A stretch of DNA of 64,000 nt from Ligustrum vulgare (lineage: Eukaryota > Streptophyta > Magnoliopsida > Lamiales > Oleaceae), in the NCBI GenBank assembly GCA_963555705.1, contig OY743168.1, forward strand, positions 24,000,139 to 24,064,138. The letters are read 5' to 3'. Position 1 is the first letter of the stretch. Every line of letters begins with the position of its first letter. The notes below the pieces were generated by a model. The model was not told where the DNA came from. It worked only from the letters and a program-made list of their open reading frames with translations, and ran no database searches. Below, one piece after another: positions 1-10,615 of the stretch. The position numbers and the translations under genes are program-made.

Positions 1-226
1 AGGGGTGGAATCCATTGGTAAATCAATGTATTGAATGATCCAGAAGTTATTTCGTGAAGAAGATGATCAGAAGCGGGCAACACATTTTAAAAAAATGGAG
101 TATTATATTGGGCTTATATCCCATAGCCCAAGATCCCTTTATTAAAGCCCAACTCCTATTTCTTCATTCATCCTTTTATTAAGGCTCAACTCCTATTTCT
201 TCATTCACCAACATTTCAACCCAACA
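1..226 (-). mobile_element. Ty1/copia 3' LTR, cut by window edge
   Basis: Read on the minus strand, a polypurine tract (ATGTGGGGGATTG) ends next to position 226 and is followed by TGTTGGGTTGAA, a typical LTR start. This is the 3' LTR of the copia element whose RNase H/RT lies at 1,290-2,400. The LTR runs off the left edge, so its length and flanking duplication cannot be seen. Confidence 0.6.
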
Positions 227-2400
227 ATCCCCCACATGAATGAAAGATTGGGTAAAGAATAAGTTCGATTCTAAGTTGAGAAAGCATGCATAAGGATAAG
301 TAGTCAAAGACTTGGAACTTTACATAGTGAGAATCTATCGGATTCACTTGACTAAGCACTAGACATGATGCCTGGAACTGTCAATCTTTTTATGTAAATC
401 GAGACAACAGAAACCACACAATGCTTTCTCTATGCGAAGTTCATTCTCACGTTTGTGTCCATTTTGACCTTGGACACCTCCTGGTTTCATGAGTGTGTTA
501 GAGAATTTAGCCGAAAATTCTTGTAGAAGCGGCCCCTTAACACTCACATAGGTGATTTCATAACTTATTGAGTATATTCACGTACTCATGAATTTTCTTT
601 AATGACTTTAGAAATCATTAAAAGTATATCTTATTCTAACACTATTTATACACCGTCACATCATAAGCATGGGTTAGAAATTTTTTTTTCCACGGTGCTA
701 CCTAGGGGTGGGCATTAACCCACCCAACCCGCCAAAACCGCTCAACCCGATTGGTTTGGGTTGGGTTTTGATGAAAATTGGGTTGGGTTGGGTTTCAAAA
801 AAAAAAATTGTTCGGGTTGGGTTGGGTTGTGGTTTGGGTGAAAAACCCAACTCAACCCAACCCAACCCAACCCAATCAAAATTTAAAAAATATAAGACCC
901 TTTAAATTTCAAGAATCTTAAGCCCGTTTTTAATTTGGATGAAACTCAAATATGATTTGAACATATTTTAATTTTATTAGTAAGTATTCAATTTATTATA
1001 TTTGAGCTTATTGTATTGTACATAATTTATTTGAGTTAATAGTTGATTTATGGGCATAATTTTTTAATTTTCTAATATTTTTAGTTAATTGGATTAAAGC
1101 CCAAACCACCCAACCTGACCGAAACTTGATTGGGTTGGGTTGGGTTGGAACTCATGTTTGGGTTGGGTTGGGTTGGGTTCGGGTTGGGCAAAAAACCGAC
1201 CCAACCCAACCCACGCCCACCCCTAGTGCTACCAAGTCAGACAAAAGTCAGTTGTCCCTTTGAACCTATATCTTGGGATCTCCAGTTAGCTAGGTAGGGT
1301 TGCCTCTTTGACGACTTTTGATTGTTCAATAGGCTTTAGTCTCATTCTCCTCGATGAACTCTCAACTAACTCTCTATTCAGGCCTTTCGTAAACGAATCC
1401 GCTATATTATCTTTTGACTTAACATAATCAATTGAGATAATTCCACTAGAGAGTAGTTGTCCAATAGTATTATGTCTTCGACGTATATGTCGTGACTTAC
1501 CATTATACATAACATTTTGTGCCCTTCCTATAGCAGCTTGGCTATCACAATGAATACAAATTGCGGGCATAGGTTTTGGCCAATTTGGAATATCCTCTAA
1601 GAAATTTCTAAGCCACTCAGATTCCTCTCCAGCTTTGTCTAAAGCTATAAACTCAGATTTCATGGTGGATCTAGCAATACAAGTTTGTTTTGAGGATTTT
1701 CATGAAACAGCTGCACCTCCAATCGTGAAGACATGCCCGCTAGTAGATGTCGAATCTTTAGTACTAGAAATTCAATTTGCATCAGTATATCCTTCAAGTA
1801 CAGTCGGGTATTTTGAATAATGTATTCCAAAGTTTTTGGTATGCATCAATTATCCCAATTGTCTAATAATTGCTTTCCAAAGGTCTAGACCAAGATTACT
1901 CGTATATCGACTTAATTTGCTTACGGCGTATGCTATATCAGGTCGAGTGCAGTTCATGACATACATTAAACTACCGATAATACGAGAATATTCTAATTGA
2001 GATATTGGGTTACCAGTATGTTTAATCAAATGAAGATTTGCCTCTAATGGTGTTTTTATTGGAATAATGTTGTGTTTCTTGAACCTGTCAAGTATTTTCT
2101 CATTGTAATGCGATTGAGACAATATGATGTTTCAACTTGTTCTAACAACTTTAATTCCCAAAATAGTGTCGGCATTACTCATGTCTTTCATCTCAAACCT
2201 TGTGGCTAATACGTGTTTAGTTATCTTGATAATATTAATATATCTACCAATAATTAACATATCATCAACATATAAATACACAATGACATAACCATTTTGA
2301 GTGCTTTTTATATAAACACATTTATCACACTCATTTATCTTAAATCCATTAGTTTCATGACATTCAAATTTTTCGTGTCGTTGTTTTGGTACTTGTTTAA
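227..2400 (-). pseudogene. Ty1/copia pol remnant (RT-RNase H) and 3' untranslated region
   Basis: The minus-strand reading gives the end of a copia polyprotein. Reverse transcriptase with the catalytic YVDDM motif lies near 2,256-2,273, followed by the conserved stretch around [19 protein letters not shown]. RNase H (EGYTDANWISSTKDSTS, then STMKSEFIALDKAGEE) ends near 1,290. The frame breaks near 1,850, and gag, protease, integrase and the first part of RT are missing. The region between RNase H and the PPT is interrupted by the MITE at 703-1,225. It is a dead, 5'-truncated copy. Confidence 0.8.
703..1225. mobile_element. Non-autonomous hAT-type MITE with GGGTT repeats
   Basis: The 523-bp element starts TAGGGGTGGGC and ends GCCCACCCCTA, perfect 11-bp terminal inverted repeats. 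It is flanked by perfect 8-bp duplications GTGCTACC at 695-702 and 1,226-1,233. An 8-bp target duplication is typical of hAT elements. Next to each end is a G-rich stretch of repeated GGGTTGGGTT and its complement, so the ends can pair into a long stem. The middle is AT-rich. It carries no coding sequence and sits inside the copia 3' region. Confidence 0.9.
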
Positions 2401-2449
2401 GTCCATGTTTATGTTTATCGTATGTTCACATTCTTTCATGCAAGACACC

Positions 2450-2780
2450 ATTTCACCAACATATTCCACCTCTTCATGAAACATCTCCTACTTCTCTATA
2501 AATAGAGTTCTCTTGTCTCTTTTTCATAATCGAAGAATTTAGAATTCATATTCCATTCTCTGTGCAAGTTTTCTTCTTTAAGTTCTTCGAAGTTCCGTTC
2601 GTGGGTTCTTGATAGAGAGGGTGCTATATCTACAAGAATGAAATCCGTTCTGTCCTAGGAGACAATTGCTTAGAACCTTTCGGTACTAGAGGGAGCAAAT
2701 TTATCTTCAGGAAATTACATGAAATTCCAAAGCTCGGATTTATCAATTTTGTTCAAATTTTGCTTCATCAAATTCTCATA
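2450..2780 (+). other. Possible LTR fragment with TATA box
   Basis: TATAAATAGAG near 2,499 is followed by a T-rich leader-like stretch ending AATCTGTAAG near 2,785. The composition resembles the promoter and R/U5 part of a copia LTR, but no terminal repeats, PBS or partner LTR are visible. The assignment is tentative. Confidence 0.3.
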
Positions 2781-4520
2781 ATCTGTAAGTTTTTAATGGT
2801 CGAGAAATGTGCTCATAATTTCGGATAGTAGGAGATACAACATGTTTTATTTTTTTATTATTTTTATTTGCACAAGATTTTGTTTTTGTTATTTTTGTCT
2901 TACTAAAGCATTTAGTAGTAGTGTTGATGGATCCATTAAAAAAATTAAACTTAATAAAAATCAAAGCTTAAGTAACACTGTGTAGTTTATAAATTGATTT
3001 ATTTATGTTTTTTAGGCAAAAAAGCAGTTGTTGTGAATTGAGAGAAAAAATATGTGTGGTTAAAAAATGATTTGAAATTTTGTGTAGTTTATAAACCAAT
3101 TTATTTGATTTACCAAACGGATACTAAAATATACAGCAAAGGCTACATGATCCATTGATAAAATAATTTCTTTATCACTTTTGGATATGATTTGCATTTG
3201 ATAGCCGTAATTTTCCTGGAAAGATAAAAAATATTTTCTTCGCTTCAACTTTATTGCTTGTTTGATGGACAAATATTTTCAAGGTAAATAATTTTCAGTC
3301 GTGAGCTAATTTGCAAGGATTTCATGGAAAAGGTTTTTCTCTTGCTTTTGTAGAGAAAATATTTTCCTTGTTGGATGAAAAATACTTTGTTTGGCATTCG
3401 GTTATTTTTGTTGTTGTTAATTGATTTTTTTTTCAAAAAATTAACATTATTATTATCAAGTACAAATAGTGTGAAAAGATTCTGATTAAAATAGCTAAAT
3501 TTTGTTTTATTTGTCATAGAAAATAATGTTAATCAAATAATAAAATTTGAAGATTTTTCACTTTTTTCACCTAAAAAATTAATCCAATCAATCATTTCCA
3601 ATTGATATTTTCCTTGAAAATAATTTTCAAGCCATTCAATTCCCTGAATATTATTTTCTTTCCATCAATTTTCTATCTTTTCAATCAAACACAGTCTTAG
3701 TGTATTGAACAGAATATTTGTTATTGTTATTTATGCAAAATAAATAAATAAATAAAATTATATGTGATTATTTATTATTATTTGTTTTTTTATTTGTGAA
3801 GAGTATTTGCTTTTGTTGTTTATATGTTTTTTATTATTAAAGCATTAAGTCAATCAACTTCAATTTGGTAGCAGATTTTGTCATTTGTCAGTTTGTCTGC
3901 TATTGTCCAGACAAAAATTTTGATGTCGAAATTAATCTAATAGATAATGAACATGAAAATATGTACTTCTAATTTATACATTTTTTAAAAGTTGATTTAT
4001 TAAATTAGTTGATGTTTACTACTAGAATATTTAATTCATGACTTCCAAATATTTATTACAAAACCATGTGCATGCACGCGCTATTAACTAGTATGTACTA
4101 AATAACACAAAAATAAAATAATCTTGCTACATGTATATGAGTTGACATAAGATATTTGTGACACAATTCTATTTTTTCAAATATCATAGTTTTTTTAATT
4201 AACAATTATCATACTTTCACATCACTTATTTGTCAACATTAAGGTCAAGTTACTTGTACAAATAGCAAAATTCTAAAAAAAAATAGACTCAAAAATATAT
4301 GAGACGAGCTACTTGTACTTGGGATTGATATAATACATACGTGGTATAATTCTATCACTTTACCCATCATGTCAACTTTCAAATCAACACATACAATCTC
4401 GTCGCCTCATTTTTGGTCATCTTCCTTGTCAATCTATAATTACAAGTAGCATTAATCAAAATTTATACTAGGATCGGCGATATTCAAGGGTTTCAATTGA
4501 AAAACAATAAATCTATTTGC
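2781..4520. other. AT-rich intergenic stretch, no gene seen
   Basis: Strongly AT-rich with many stops on both strands. The short open frames here have no recognisable domain. A loose inverted similarity near 3,240-3,690 (TTTGATGG with AAATATTTTC against the complement of the right side) may be an old MITE, but its ends cannot be fixed. Confidence 0.4.
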
Positions 4521-4532
4521 ACAACGTTATTC

Positions 4533-4623
4533 ACAATGTGAATGACAATTCCCTCACATTGGGATGGAGTCCACAAATTGTGGCCACCATCCCAATATGA
4601 GGGGATTTTCATTCACAATTTTG
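4533..4623. repeat. Foldback repeat upstream of the POLLENLESS 3-like gene
   Basis: Two arms of about 35 bp (4,533-4,567 and 4,589-4,623) are imperfect inverted repeats, for example CATTGGGATGG against CCATCCCAATATG. The loop itself contains a smaller hairpin, CCACAAATTGTGG. It is probably a small MITE or a foldback remnant; no target duplication was found. Confidence 0.6.
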
Positions 4624-4714
4624 AATTTTAAATGTAACATTATTGATTGAAAAATATCAAAAAATAATGGTCCGCAGCGGAATATTATTTTTTTTTAAGT
4701 TGACGAAATGGCAC

Positions 4715-4756
4715 AACGGCTATAGTTCGTGAAACGGTAACTTGCAACGGGCGAAA
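4715..4756 (+). promoter_or_regulatory. Three AACGG cores and an E2F-like site
   Basis: AACGG occurs at 4,715-4,719, 4,733-4,737 and 4,746-4,750, about 155-195 bp before the ATG at 4,909. AACGG is the core of the mitosis-specific activator element bound by plant MYB3R factors. GGGCGAAA at 4,749-4,756 is TTTCGCCC on the other strand and fits the plant E2F consensus WTTSSCSS. The clustering is seen directly; the cell-cycle role is inferred from the motifs and from the gene family. Confidence 0.5.
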
Positions 4757-4802
4757 ATTTCAAATAGAGTCAATTCAAAAAATAATCTCTGCCTTCCTGT
4801 CC

Positions 4803-4834
4803 TCCCTCGCCCTCGCCCTCGCCCTCGCCCTCGC
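4803..4834 (+). repeat. CCCTCG hexamer repeat in the 5' UTR
   Basis: About five tandem copies of CCCTCG lie 75-105 bp before the start codon, in the probable 5' untranslated region. Confidence 0.8.
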
Positions 4835-4908
4835 TTTTCTTCCCATAATCTCTCTGCACTGTTCTCCATATTCGCGGCTGCTCTCTGTAACCACCACAAA
4901 AATTGAAG

Positions 4909-6700
4909 ATGATGAAGGATACGTGGAATGCGCCCCCGGGTTTCAGACCGACTAAATCGGCTCCTACGTCCCCAGCCAAGCCTCTCGGGATTTCACGAAC
5001 TCGATCCGAGTCCTTCCACGTCGCCTACAAAGTCCCAGTTGGTGACACTCCCTATGTCCGAGCCAAAAATGTTCAAGTGAGTTGCAGATCCCATTATTAT
5101 TAAGGAAAATATCTCATTTCTTGTTCTATTTTTGATTTGGTACTGAATTGAGCCTATACTGTTTTCTCTTGACATTCTTTTGTGCATCAGTTAGTGGATA
5201 AAGATCCAGAGAGAGCAATACCGCTGTTTTGGGCAGCAATTAATGCAGGAGACAGAGTGGATAGTGCTCTGAAAGATATGGCCATTGTGATGAAGCAGCA
5301 AAATAGGGCTGAAGAAGCCATTGAAGCAATTAAGTCGTTGCGCCATCGCTGTTCGGATCAAGCTCAAGAATCCCTTGACAATATTTTAGTTGACCTCTAC
5401 AAAGTAAACTATGAATTTTCCTCTTTAATCATCTCAGTACTGCTTACCCAACTTGACATAAAAGTAAGTTTGTTCTCATTAACTTGTACGAATGCAGAGA
5501 TGTGGAAGATTAGACGATCAAGTAGCCTTGTTGAGGCACAAATTGTATCTAATTCAGCAAGGAATAGCTTTCAACGGGAAGCGCACGAAGACTGCAAGAT
5601 CCCAGGGAAAAAAGTGAATTGGAATTGTTTGATTTGATTAATTTTTCAGGTGAAAAAGTAGGAAATTTTTCTAATTCTAGATTAGAAAAAATCAAATTTT
5701 TCTAATTCTAGATTGCTGGTACTAATTCTATCAAATCAAATTTATGTAATTATTCTTATGCTGAATAGAATTCAATTAAACAACATGAATTTTTTTTAAT
5801 CTTTTTTGGGGTATTTTGAAGGGGAACTTAGGATGGGCATTGATGCAGCAAAACAATTACATTGAAGCAGAGGATGCTTACAGAAGGACCTTATTGATTG
5901 CCCCAGACAATAACAAAATGTGCAATCTGGGCATTTGTTTGATGAAACAAGGGAGAATAGAAGAGGCGAAACAGACTCTTCGAAGAGTGAAACCAGCAAT
6001 GGCTGATGGCCCTAGAGGCGTAGATTCCCATCTCAAGGCCTATGAGAGAGCACAGCAAATGCTTCGAGACCTCGAATCTGAACTAATAAACAAGGGCAGG
6101 GATCGGGTCGAACAGAGCAAACTGTTTGATGCATTTCTGGGCTCTTCTGCAATCTGGCAGCCTCAGCCTTGCAAGGAGGAGCCTGTAAGAAAATTCTTGA
6201 AACCTGAAAACGAATTTCCTGATGAGAATGTCAACGCTAACATCGAAACAAACCCAGTGGTTGTTCCCCCTGTACAAAAGAGTGTCAAGACAGTTGTTTC
6301 TTGGGGAAATTCACTCAATATCGATGCGCCGCCATTCTTTTCATCCAAATTTGCCACGCAATTCTCGGAGAGACTTAAGAGAACAAGGTCTGGGAATGCA
6401 GCAAATTCGAGTTTAAATGAAATGGGAGGAAAGCAAATGATGTCTTTTGCAGAGCCGGATTATAAAATTCGAAAGCCGGCTTCCTCACCGGAGAAAACGG
6501 TTGATAAGTGGGCAGATTTGCTTCCTGACAGTGAAGATTTTGAGAATGCAATTATAGCTGCGGTTTTGGGTCCCGACAACAGTGAAACAAAAAGGGCAGA
6601 GGAAACGAAAAATGATAATGGATTTCCTCAAAGGAAGGATGACAAAAGGCTAAAAGTTTTCCAGGAAATTACAGTGTCTTTCAGTCCAAGGGCCAGATGA
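4909..6700 (+). CDS. POLLENLESS 3-LIKE / TDM1-MS5 family TPR protein, possibly defective
   Basis: Exons read by eye: 4,909-5,076 (ATG at 4,909, starts MMKDTWNAPPGFRPTKSAP), 5,191-5,403, 5,498-5,613 and 5,822-6,700 (TGA at 6,698-6,700); donors and acceptors are GT/AG. The product belongs to the plant TPR family of POLLENLESS 3/MS5/TDM1, which includes a meiotic-exit factor acting on the APC/C; the closest match I recall is POLLENLESS 3-LIKE 2. Visible family marks are ERAIPLFWAAINAGDRVDSA, KDMAIVMKQQNRAEEAIEA, GNLGWALMQQNNYIEAEDAY and the acidic tail motif KWADLLPDSEDFENAI. Exon 3 ends in phase 2, two bases into a codon, while exon 4 starts in phase 0. The family normally has about 13 more residues between these blocks. 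The matching 40 nt are not visible in 5,614-5,821, so as read the frame is lost after exon 3. Either a microexon was missed or the gene is a recent pseudogene. A 21-bp direct repeat lies in this intron. Confidence 0.8.
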
Positions 6701-6980
6701 TGAACTTTTAACATTATTACAACATTACATAATCAATCTAATTTATAAATGTATTTTAATAAAATTTAGTTTGGAGATTTACTTATTCTCCTCAATTCTC
6801 ATTCCTCGAGAGGAGGGATGATGCAATTGTGTTGCTATTCGTCTGTCCTCTTGACTGGACAGAATCAATGGTGATAGCAACCCAGGCCACAAGAAAAGTT
6901 GTCCATTTCTAACTTTCTTTACCAAATGTTTCTCTATATTTTTCACATCGTGTCTTTATCACAAATAACTAAACCTCATA
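6701..6980. other. 3' flank of the TPR gene
   Basis: This is the likely 3' UTR and downstream sequence, with an AATAAAA poly(A)-type signal near 6,758. No other feature is seen before the retrotransposon LTR that starts at 6,981. Confidence 0.5.
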
Positions 6981-7503
6981 TGTCACAAGGAGCCGCTGCA
7001 ATCTGAGAAACTGATACGATGGGGTAGAAAGAAGAAGAGAGGAACCAGAGCCAAGAAACAACTGCCACAACTGAATTGCAAAAGGAAACATCAGAACGAC
7101 ACCGTTTAGGGTGAAAGAGTATTTTTATGTTTTAATAATGAGGAACCAAAGCCAAGAAACAACTGCCACAACTGAATTTCAAAAGGAAACATCAGAACGA
7201 CACCGTTTAGGGTGAAAGAGTATTTTTATGTTTTAATAATGAGTTAACGTTTCTTTTAATTGTAAAACACGAGTTATACCAAAGCATAAAAGGCTGAATT
7301 CTGTTATAATTCAGCAGCTTTTGGATAACGTTCGTTGCTTCTCCCTCAACTCCAAATTCCCCACCCCCTTCTCGTTCATCTCTTATTCCTTCTAATTCTT
7401 CAATTATCTGTAAGTTCTTTCAATTTCAGTTACCCAGCTGATTTGAGGAGTTAATTGTTCGAATTATTATCGTTTAGTTACTGAGTTGAGCTGGGTTGTG
7501 ACA
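6981..7503 (+). mobile_element. 5' LTR of Ty3/gypsy element 'gypsy-1'
   Basis: The segment starts TGTCACAAGG and ends GGTTGTGACA, giving TGTCACA/TGTGACA terminal inverted repeats. It is followed at once by a PBS, TGGTATCAGAG at 7,506-7,516, matching the initiator tRNA-Met end used by most plant Ty3/gypsy elements. The internal region with gag follows. The matching 3' LTR is not in the window. Confidence 0.75.
7039..7240 (+). repeat. 101-bp tandem duplication inside the gypsy-1 LTR
   Basis: Two adjacent copies (7,039-7,139 and 7,140-7,240) begin GAGGAACC. By eye they differ at only two positions. Each carries ACGACACCGTTTAGGG. The duplication lies in the presumed U3 part of the LTR. Confidence 0.9.
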
Positions 7504-7533
7504 TTGGTATCAGAGATAGATCAGTCTGGGAAT

Positions 7534-8479
7534 ATGGAAACCAGGGCCAAGACTGTGGAGGAAACCGTCAAACGAATTGATCAAGAGAAGCGTGCATTAC
7601 AAGGAGTGGTGTTCAGCTTGAAGGAGTCGGTTGATGAATTGGGTGAGAAATATGCTAGATCGGAAGAGAAATTAGAATTACAAATTTCTAAAGTTAGTGC
7701 AAATCTGGAAGCTAAACTAATTCAATCTGATGAGAAAATGGATGGGATGGTGAAGGGATTTCAACAACAGATAGCTGAGATACGTGCACTCATTGAGAAC
7801 GGTATGAATTCAAAGCCTCGGTGCTTTGGTGGAAGCACCCTACTCTGCCGGAATTGGTCTACTACCCACACCAACCGGAGGAACCATTTACTCTGTGAAC
7901 AAATCTGATGATCGGATGCATGATAGACTTCCTAAAATTGATTTTCCCTACTTTAATGGGGAAGGACCTAGAGAGTGGATAAGGAAGGCGCAGAAGTATT
8001 TCCAGATTCACAGCATTAGAGAGGAAGTCAAGGTGGGAATAGCAGAGATGTACTTGCAAGGAAATGCCGATATATGGTTCCAAAGCTTTGCTGCAGGCAA
8101 CCCCAACGCCACCTAGGGGTCTTTTCCACTTAAGTTTGCAAAAGGTTCACGGAGAGCGCTAGGAAGAGGTGGTAGAGGTCTTTTCAAAAATAAAACAGAA
8201 AAGTAATGTAAAGGAGTACTTCGAGTTATTCGAAGAATTGAAGGCACAAGTAATGGTGTTGCTTCCCTTAGCCCCATAGAGTTATTATATCTCAGTTTTC
8301 ACCAGTGGACTTAAGGATGAGATTAGATCAATGGTAAAGATGATGAAACCTTCGTCCCTATCCCATGCCTTTGAAGTTGCCCTCTTACATGAATCCACCC
8401 TATATGCACTCACAAGGAACTCCACTAAAAACTCCTACAATCCTCAGAGAACCAATTACCCTATCAACCACCCAAAACC
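7534..8479 (+). pseudogene. gypsy-1 gag, first part
   Basis: Gag-like protein starting METRAKTVEETVKRI, with a coiled-coil N-terminus and then the capsid signature RLPKIDFPYFNGEGPREWIR followed by KYFQIHSI and NADIWFQSF. The frame shifts near 7,830 and again after 8,116, and a TAG interrupts LLPLAP near 8,277, so it is not translatable. The gag reading resumes at 10,290 (QPPKS...) after the solo LTR at 8,480-10,289 and runs into the protease start IPIDSGST just before 10,458. Confidence 0.8.
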
Positions 8480-10289
8480 TGTAACGCCCCGGATTCTGAA
8501 CACCCAGAACGCCACTTCATCGTCTCAAATTAACTTTGAAAATAATGATTTAGCAGAAAATAAAATAATAATTGAAATTTCATTTCACATAATATTATAA
8601 AGTTTGACCCAAAAGGTCAACAATTCGAATATTGAAATAATTTGAAAATAAACTTGGAACAAACATGAAATAAGTTTCAGTTTCAACTTGGCGACGGCGG
8701 AGGTGGTTTGACGTGCGAAAATCGGGACCAAATTGAGGTAAATCGAGGCTCGATTTTGATGGTTTTCGGTTGAGAATCCAATCAAACGAATTGAGAATCG
8801 AGGTAAGTATTTGGGCTTTGTTTGTTTCTTGATTTTGTAGCTGTTTGAGAAATTTTGGGGTGAAGCAGAGGCTGTTGAGTTGTGAGGTTTCGATCGGTCG
8901 GAGGTGACAGTGGTCGTGGGTATGATTGGTTGTTAATCACGAGTGAGGCAGTGGATATGGAGTTTGGAAATTGGTTGGGAAAATGGTGGAGGTTCGGGGT
9001 GGTGCGATTTTGGTGGGTGCTTGGAGTCTGGTTTGAGTGATGCAGATGGTCAGAATTTTGGTGTCGCTGGCGTTACAGACTGCGGTGGTGTTCAGTTTGG
9101 TGACGGGCAGTAGTGATGTTGGGTTTGGTAGTGATGGTCGAGATTGGATGGTGTTGTGGAATTAATGCTTGCAGATTGTAGGAGTGTGCTGTGACTTTGG
9201 TTGAAATCGATTGGGGTTCTTGGCAGTCAGCTATGGAGGTTCAATTGGATGTGAATGAATCTCAGCGTTGCGGATTATGGTTTTGACATGGTGATCGTTC
9301 AGTGGCTGAGTTTCGATTGGTGGTGTCAGTTGTAAAAATGGAATGGCTCGGTCATGGTGGGTGAAGGCAGTGATGGGTGAAATTGATTGAGGCAGTGACT
9401 GGTTTGGTAGCGTTGTGACTTTGCAAGTCGGTAATGGGGTTTGAGGTTGGTTCCAGAATTGGTTTTGGTTGAAAACAAGGCAGTGTGTGTATTGAAAACG
9501 GGAAAGTGACTACCTTGTTCAAGTTCTGAATCTGTCTGTGTGTGTAAATGATGCAGGTGAATGGGAAATTATATCATTTTTGTTGTGTATCAATTTTTGG
9601 TAAATTGTGGCATATTGTAAGGAGATTGAGGTTGATTGGTGACTATAATTATGGGATTGTGGGAAGAAGAAAGGAATTGAAGAGTGATCAGCTTTGGCAA
9701 GTAGGGGAATTATTTTAGGATTGAAAATGGAAGATATACATTGAGTTGAATTCAAAATTTTGGCAAAAGCTTGATTGGTGATTGAGTGAGTGAGGATTTG
9801 GGAGGAGAAAATTGGGGAAAATGTGTGGAAATTGGAGGGGAGTTATTGTGATTAATGTATGGCATATTATGGTAATTTGGGTTTATGGCATAATGGCTAG
9901 ATTGAGGAAAATGGGGAATTGCTAGTTAATTTGTTTCAAGATTGAGTCAAGATAACTGTGATTGGTTTTGATTCAAGAATGATTTTGCTAGAAATCTGAA
10001 ATGATAAAAATATAGTACTAAGCTTAGAAGTTTGAATTGAAAACATTTTGGACTTAAATAATTCGAATCCAATTAAGTGAAAATTTGTACTTTAAAAATA
10101 AATAATGGACTTGGGACATCATTTAATAAAAATTGTAATTTGACTAATATTTAATTCAAAATAAATTTAATTTCACTTAAAATAGTTAGACGAAAATGTG
10201 TTTAAAAATAAATGGGCAAAAGTCATAGCGACACATCATTTAAACAATATTTATTCAAAAATTAGTCAGGAAAATTCTTGGTCGCTACA
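8480..10289 (-). mobile_element. Solo LTR related to the 3.5-kb LTRs at 20,299 and 27,298
   Basis: On the minus strand it starts TGTAGCGACC and ends CGGGGCGTTACA. The flanks are AAAAC(C) on the left and AAAAC on the right, an imperfect 5-bp duplication that interrupts gypsy-1 gag. No internal region, PBS or PPT is present, so it is a solo LTR. Although half as long, it shares the end motifs of the LTRs at 20,299-23,832: TAGCGACACA about 65 bp from the end, GGTCGCTA at the end, a TG-rich central block, and GAGGTAAGT at 8,800-8,808 followed by TTTGGGCTTTG. Confidence 0.8.
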
Positions 10290-10462
10290 AAAACAGCCCC
10301 CAAAAAGCTGATCCTTCCCACCAGATAAACCAAACCAATCAGAGGAATTCATGCATATTTAAGTCCATGCTCTAATGGGAAATACCAAACACAGAACAAT
10401 CAGAATCCCTGGAGAGTTAAAAGGGAGGAAAGTTTATATTCCCATTGATAGTGGGAGTACCC
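10290..10462 (+). pseudogene. gypsy-1 gag end and protease start
   Basis: Continues gypsy-1 after the solo LTR and reads into an aspartic protease start (KGRKVYIPIDSGST, active-site DSG). The protease is cut after GST by the Tat-type solo LTR and resumes at 19,111 with HSFIDTRLVQALGY. Joining across the TACCC duplication restores the codons for GSTHSF, which shows the two parts were once continuous. Confidence 0.85.
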
Positions 10463-10615
10463 TGTAGACATTAAAAAATAGGGCTCTTCACAAAAATACC
10501 CTACTTTTAGGGATCAAATTGAAATTTACTTACATTTTATAAAATTTGAAAATTACTTATAATAAAACTTTAAAAATTGAAAAATATTTATGATACTTTT
10601 TAAATATGTTAGTGA

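Noticed and set aside
2776..3517. Short minus-strand open frames
   Set aside because: Low-complexity Lys/Asn/Phe-rich translations of AT-rich DNA, no domain, no splice context.
3240..3690. Possible MITE with CTGTGTTTGATTG-like end
   Set aside because: The ends are only loosely inverted and no target duplication could be fixed.
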